Shown here piece after piece: positions 61,197 to 64,000 of a stretch of DNA of 64,000 nt (positions are counted from its first letter, which is position 1; each line of letters begins with the position of its first letter). The notes beneath the pieces were generated by a model, which worked only from the letters and a program-made list of their open reading frames with translations, searched no databases and was not told where the DNA came from. Where the stretch lies: the NCBI RefSeq assembly GCF_000007705.1, contig NC_005085.1, positions 1,807,752 through 1,871,751 of the forward strand, read 5' to 3'. Both the position numbers and the translations under genes were made by a program. This DNA comes from Chromobacterium violaceum ATCC 12472 (GTDB lineage: Bacteria; Pseudomonadota; Gammaproteobacteria; Burkholderiales; Chromobacteriaceae).

Positions 61197-61325
61197 GATT
61201 TATTTAAGATTGTGCCGATTTGGGGTGGGAGTGGACGTTGAATTGCTGATTTTGTTTATATTTTGACTAAATATTGCACCAATGCGGCCGATATGAAAAG
61301 AGGATGGCATTTTGTGAGGTGAGTC
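61197..61325. promoter_or_regulatory. AT-rich divergent promoter region
   Basis: The region between the HAD-IIB and duplicated-protein genes is markedly AT-rich in its centre (61235-61275, including TTGACTAAATATTGC). No -35/-10 pair with 16-18 bp spacing stands out. The base composition differs from the surrounding GC-rich genes. Confidence 0.4.
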
Positions 61326-62930
61326 GTGAATGTGAATATCGGACAGGCCGTATCGTTGCTCCCGCCGCGCATCGGCGTTGCCGGCGCGGCGCGGGCGGAG
61401 GCTTCGGCGGCTGGTGAGAGGAGCAAGGTCGAGCCGCTGCAAGACATTAACGGCCGGACAGTCGGCTCGCCGGAGTCGCGTTACGGCTTGAGCATGCGGA
61501 CATTGCAGTTGCTGAAGCAATACGATGTGCGCAACATCTCCGGCACCGACCTCCATGCGCTGGCGGAGATCCTGGCGGCTGGGGACGAGATCGGCGGCGA
61601 GGTGGCGGCAACCATACGCTCCGACATCGAGGTCCGGGGCTGGAAGAATTCTGGCGCCAGCAACGCGCTGGAAATCTTCTCCAAGCGGCGCGATGACGCG
61701 CTGGCGGAGGTCAAGGCGGGCGAGGTGTCGTTGAAGTTCGCGAGTTACAACATCAAGGGCTATGAGCGGACCCAGCAGGCGTTGGACAAATTGGCGGCGA
61801 TCCACGACGCGCTGCAGAGCGAAGACGATGTTCAGTCGGCCACTGGCGACGGTATGGCGCAGGCCGCGGATTTGCTGCACGCCGAACGTTGGATGCGCAC
61901 GGCGCAGCAGGCCGAAGCCAAGGGCGAGCCGCTGGTTTTGGACAAGGACACCGCGGAATCGATCGGCCGGGTCATGCAGCGCGCCGGCGCGACGCTGCCG
62001 CCGATGACGGGCGACTTGGAGGACGGGGCCTGGGCCAAACAGGCCTTGCAAGCGTATCGGTCGTGGCAGTTCCAGCATCCGGGCGACAAGCTCGACATAG
62101 ATTTGAAACCGGCGGAGGAGGAGGACAAAAAGGTCTTCAAGGAGCCGCCGAGGCCGACGACGGATACCGTGGGGGAGCAGTTGCCGCAGCAAGCGCCGCC
62201 CAGTCCGGCCAAGCTGGCCCGCGAGGCGCTGGCCAAGCAGCAGGTACAGGCGCAGTACGGCATGAGCCTCCCCATGCTGCAGCTGATCAAGGGGACCGAC
62301 GTGGCGGGCTTGTCGGTCGAGCAGCTCAAACAATACAGCCAGCTGTTGCAGACAGGCGGCGCGTTGTCCAAGGACGACGCGGAGTCGCTATTGCCGTTAA
62401 CCCAGCGCGGGATGGCCGACCCGATGAACTATTACAAGCGTGATTTGAATTGGCTGGCGGACATGGCGGCGCAGGGGCGTACGCCGCAATTTTCGACGGT
62501 CGGCGGCATGGCCGATTTGGCGAATCCGACAGGGAGAATGCGGAACGACCAGCGGGGGCAAAGCGTGCTGGAACGGTTGCAGTCCCTGCACCAGGCCTTG
62601 CAGAACGACGACAGGGTGAGGACCGCGCCGACGGATAATCTGCGGCAGGCCGGCGACCAGGCCGCTTTCGACAAATGGGCCCAGGTCGAGAGCAAGGGCG
62701 CGCGCAATGCGGAAGGCGTGGAGCCGGAGTTTCGCAGCCTGAGTGACGTGGACGGCATCTTCCGCGTGCTGCAGCGCATGGGCGTGGAGCTGACGCCGAT
62801 GGAGGGGGACAGCAGTCCCAGCAAGCGCTTGGAGCAGGCGTGGAAGGATTACCGGTGCTGGCAGGACGGCCACCCGGCCCGGCAGTCGGCGGGCGGAGCG
62901 GTCGGACGCGGCATCGACGCCTACGCCTGA
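61326..62930 (+). CDS. 534-residue protein made of two diverged copies of one domain; function unknown
   Basis: Translation at GTG 61326 is supported by GAGG six bases upstream. There is no Sec signal or membrane segment, and the protein is helical, hydrophilic and Gln/Ala-rich. Residues about 52-255 and 305-520 are an internal duplication. 'YGLSMRTLQLLKQYDVRNIS' pairs with 'YGMSLPMLQLIKGTDVAGLS'; 'LDKLAAIHDALQSEDDVQSA' with 'LERLQSLHQALQNDDRVRTA'; 'AERWMRTAQQAEAKG' with 'FDKWAQVESKGARNAEG'; 'IGRVMQRAGATLPPMTGDLE' with 'IFRVLQRMGVELTPMEGDSS'; and 'AYRSWQFQHPGD' with 'DYRCWQDGHPAR'. A charged, Pro-rich linker (about 255-305) separates them. The architecture and the polar N-terminus recall secreted effector-type proteins, but no export signal or partner is evident. 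I do not recognise the family. Confidence 0.72.
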   Translation: MNVNIGQAVSLLPPRIGVAGAARAEASAAGERSKVEPLQDINGRTVGSPESRYGLSMRTLQLLKQYDVRNISGTDLHALAEILAAGDEIGGEVAATIRSDIEVRGWKNSGASNALEIFSKRRDDALAEVKAGEVSLKFASYNIKGYERTQQALDKLAAIHDALQSEDDVQSATGDGMAQAADLLHAERWMRTAQQAEAKGEPLVLDKDTAESIGRVMQRAGATLPPMTGDLEDGAWAKQALQAYRSWQFQHPGDKLDIDLKPAEEEDKKVFKEPPRPTTDTVGEQLPQQAPPSPAKLAREALAKQQVQAQYGMSLPMLQLIKGTDVAGLSVEQLKQYSQLLQTGGALSKDDAESLLPLTQRGMADPMNYYKRDLNWLADMAAQGRTPQFSTVGGMADLANPTGRMRNDQRGQSVLERLQSLHQALQNDDRVRTAPTDNLRQAGDQAAFDKWAQVESKGARNAEGVEPEFRSLSDVDGIFRVLQRMGVELTPMEGDSSPSKRLEQAWKDYRCWQDGHPARQSAGGAVGRGIDAYA

Positions 62931-62949
62931 GCGGTGTTTAGGCCAGCGC

Positions 62950-62974
62950 GCCGCAGTTTAGCCGCAACTGCGGC
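62950..62974 (+). terminator. Hairpin after the duplicated-protein gene
   Basis: Perfect nine-base arms (GCCGCAGTT / AACTGCGGC) enclose TAGCCGC, 20 bp after the stop. No T-run follows; the same bases contain the stop codon of a leftward GNAT fragment. Confidence 0.5.
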
Positions 62975-63113
62975 CTGACTTGATCCGCCAGGCCTCTAGC
63001 TGGCTGGGCGCATAGCCCCAGTGGGCCTTGGACGCCAGCGCGATCCGGTTCATTTGTTCCAGGTCGGCCGCCATGGCGCGGCGTATCGGCGGGGGCGCAT
63101 GTCTCGCATTCCG
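62958..63113 (-). pseudogene. N-terminal fragment of a GNAT acetyltransferase
   Basis: This frame, open from an upstream stop at 63114, reads 'PPIRRAMAADLEQMNRIALA' then SKAHWGYAPSQLEAWR. That is the usual start of GNAT enzymes of the type I-R-R-A-x-x-x-D...I-x-x-x-S-K-A-H-W-G-Y. It ends after about 50 codons (KSGRSCG-stop), far short of the 150 or so residues of the family, and the acetyl-CoA-binding motif is missing. It is a truncated relic, cut on its 3' side next to the duplicated-protein gene. Confidence 0.5.
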
Positions 63114-63138
63114 CTAAAGTGGGGCAGTGACCTCATTG

Positions 63139-63606
63139 TCATCCATCGCCGGCGGCTTTGGCCAGCGCCGCCAGGCAGTCCGTCTGCCAGTCGAATTCCG
63201 GCTGAAAAGACTCCCGCTCCGACACCGCGCCATAGCCGCCTTGTCCGTAAACGGCGGCGTAGGCCGCGTAATCCGCCGCCTGCAGCGCCTGTCCCGCCAG
63301 CGCCTTGGCTACCGCGTAACTGGCCGATACCGCCGCGTGGCCGCAGCCGTCCAGCGAGCGGGAGCCGGGGTGGGCGCCGGCCAGCGCCGCCGCGCGGGCG
63401 GCGAGCGCGGCCAGGCTGCCGCGGTCCAATCCGCTCTCCAGCCAGCGTTCCAGCCCGTCCAGGCAAGCCAGCACTTCCCGATCTTCCAGCTGATGGGCGA
63501 CGCGGCGCGCGCAGGCGAGGCCGAAGCGCAGGCGCAGGGTTTCCCGCTCCGGCGAATCCAGCCGGAGGGCGGCGGCGAGGCGGTCCAGCTTCTCGTTCGT
63601 GGACAT
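63139..63606 (-). CDS. Small helical protein resembling putative immunity proteins
   Basis: The 155-residue protein has no signal or membrane helix and is almost entirely helical and Ala-rich. Landmarks are 'LRLRFGLACARRVAHQLEDR', 'LDGCGHAAVSASYAVAKALA', 'AADYAAYAAVYGQGGYGAV' and 'FQPEFDWQTDCLAALA'. This pattern (F-G-L-x-C-A-x-R-V...A-A-x-Y-A-A-Y-A...E-F-x-W-Q) is what I associate with a group annotated as putative immunity protein; the match is from memory and unconfirmed. No toxin gene is visible beside it. It starts three bases after the stop of the HD-GYP gene, so it is likely co-transcribed with it. Confidence 0.55.
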   Translation of the reverse strand: MSTNEKLDRLAAALRLDSPERETLRLRFGLACARRVAHQLEDREVLACLDGLERWLESGLDRGSLAALAARAAALAGAHPGSRSLDGCGHAAVSASYAVAKALAGQALQAADYAAYAAVYGQGGYGAVSERESFQPEFDWQTDCLAALAKAAGDG

Positions 63607-63609
63607 GGC

Positions 63610-64000
63610 TCAGGTCAGGCAGATGGCGTCGCTTTCCAGCGCGTCCTCTTCCCTCAGCACGGCTTCCAGCGCTTCGAAGCAGGCCGGGTCCAGCGCGCTG
63701 CCCAGGTTTTTCCGCATGATGTCCAGCGTTTCCGGCACCGGGTTTTCCGGATGGTAGGGGCGGGCGGCGTGGATGGCGTCGAAGATGTCGGCGGTGGTGA
63801 TGACGCGGGTTTCCAGCGCGATCTCGCTGGCCATCAGGCCGCGCGGGTAGCCCTTGCCGTCCAGCCGCTCATGGTGGGCGCCGGCCACCTTGGCCAGTTC
63901 GGCGAACGATTCGATGCGGCCGAGTATGGTTTCGGTGTGGCTGGCGTGAAGTTTCACCGCTTCCCACTCTTCGGGGGTCAACTTGCCCGGCTTGTCCAGG
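63610..64000 (-). CDS. HD-GYP domain protein, C-terminal part (gene runs off the window)
   Basis: The last 130 or so codons are present; the frame is open to the window's end. They begin 'LDKPGKLTPEEW' and contain 'HASHTETILGRIESFAELAK', 'HHERLDGKGYPRGL' (the H-H-E-x-x-D-G-x-G-Y-P signature) and 'RVITTADIFDAIHAARPY' (D-x-F-D-A). This is the second half of an HD-GYP phosphodiesterase domain, which degrades cyclic di-GMP. No domain follows the HD-GYP part apart from a short acidic tail. A sensory N-terminal domain, if any, is outside the window. Confidence 0.85.
   Translation of the reverse strand, partial: LDKPGKLTPEEWEAVKLHASHTETILGRIESFAELAKVAGAHHERLDGKGYPRGLMASEIALETRVITTADIFDAIHAARPYHPENPVPETLDIMRKNLGSALDPACFEALEAVLREEDALESDAICLT

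Overview
The window is a high-GC stretch (AT-rich only in promoters and intergenic repeats) that looks like a Chromobacterium chromosome (Neisseriales, Betaproteobacteria), close to C. violaceum. The grounds are a complete hcnABC hydrogen cyanide synthase operon, a PHP-domain gene of the RNase AM/nucleotide bisphosphatase type nearby, three methyl-accepting sensors, and a flgA/flgBCDEFGHIJKL cluster. I saw no rRNA, tRNA, insertion sequence, prophage or CRISPR array.

Layout. 1-3.2 kb: the start of a PAS protein, a small secreted protein, and an 11-helix sodium:neurotransmitter-type symporter preceded by a perfect TyrR-type operator. 3.2-5.2 kb: a periplasmic binding protein and a lipoprotein with lytic-transglycosylase-like motifs. 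5.2-10.1 kb: a tight operon for an IorAB-type molybdenum hydroxylase, with a di-haem cytochrome, an XdhC chaperone and a MobA-like cytidylyltransferase. 10.2-12 kb: a NIT-domain chemoreceptor. 12-16 kb (minus): a four-gene ABC importer behind a two-copy direct-repeat operator. 16.1-19.1 kb (minus): hcnABC with an unusually palindrome-rich upstream region. 19.6-21.7 kb: two tandem paralogous exported proteins of unknown function and an asparaginase. 21.75-23.46 kb: six degenerate copies of a structured repeat with DnaA-box-like sequences, an efflux-protein relic and a NadR-like P-loop protein. 23.5-28 kb: an S4 protein, an oxidoreductase-like small protein, a PHP nuclease, YciO, a pair of site-2-protease-like membrane proteins (one apparently dead, one intact) and trpS.

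28-33 kb (minus): a soluble PAS-PAS chemoreceptor like BdlA, a TonB-dependent receptor and flgA. 33.2-43 kb: flgB to flgL in one co-directional run ending in an unrecognised flagellum-linked gene. FlgJ has only the rod-binding part, which with the short FlgB and FlgK suggests a secondary (perhaps lateral) flagellar system; that is inference. 43-50.4 kb: a secreted HKD phospholipase-D-like protein, asnB, an Lrp/AsnC regulator divergent from a LysE-type exporter, a Cache chemoreceptor and a degenerate nucleotidyltransferase-like protein. 50.6-57 kb: a hybrid histidine kinase translationally coupled to a periplasmic SUOX-fold protein without cysteine, PPK2, a SulP transporter and a frameshifted acyltransferase-like gene. 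57.2-64 kb: a GhrA-type reductase, two HAD proteins, an EamA transporter, a 534-residue protein built from an internal duplication, a GNAT fragment, a possible immunity protein and the end of an HD-GYP gene.

The most novel items are the dead/active protease pair, the repeat family around 22-23.4 kb, the duplicated 534-residue protein, the cysteine-free SUOX-like partner of the histidine kinase, and the tandem exported paralogues.
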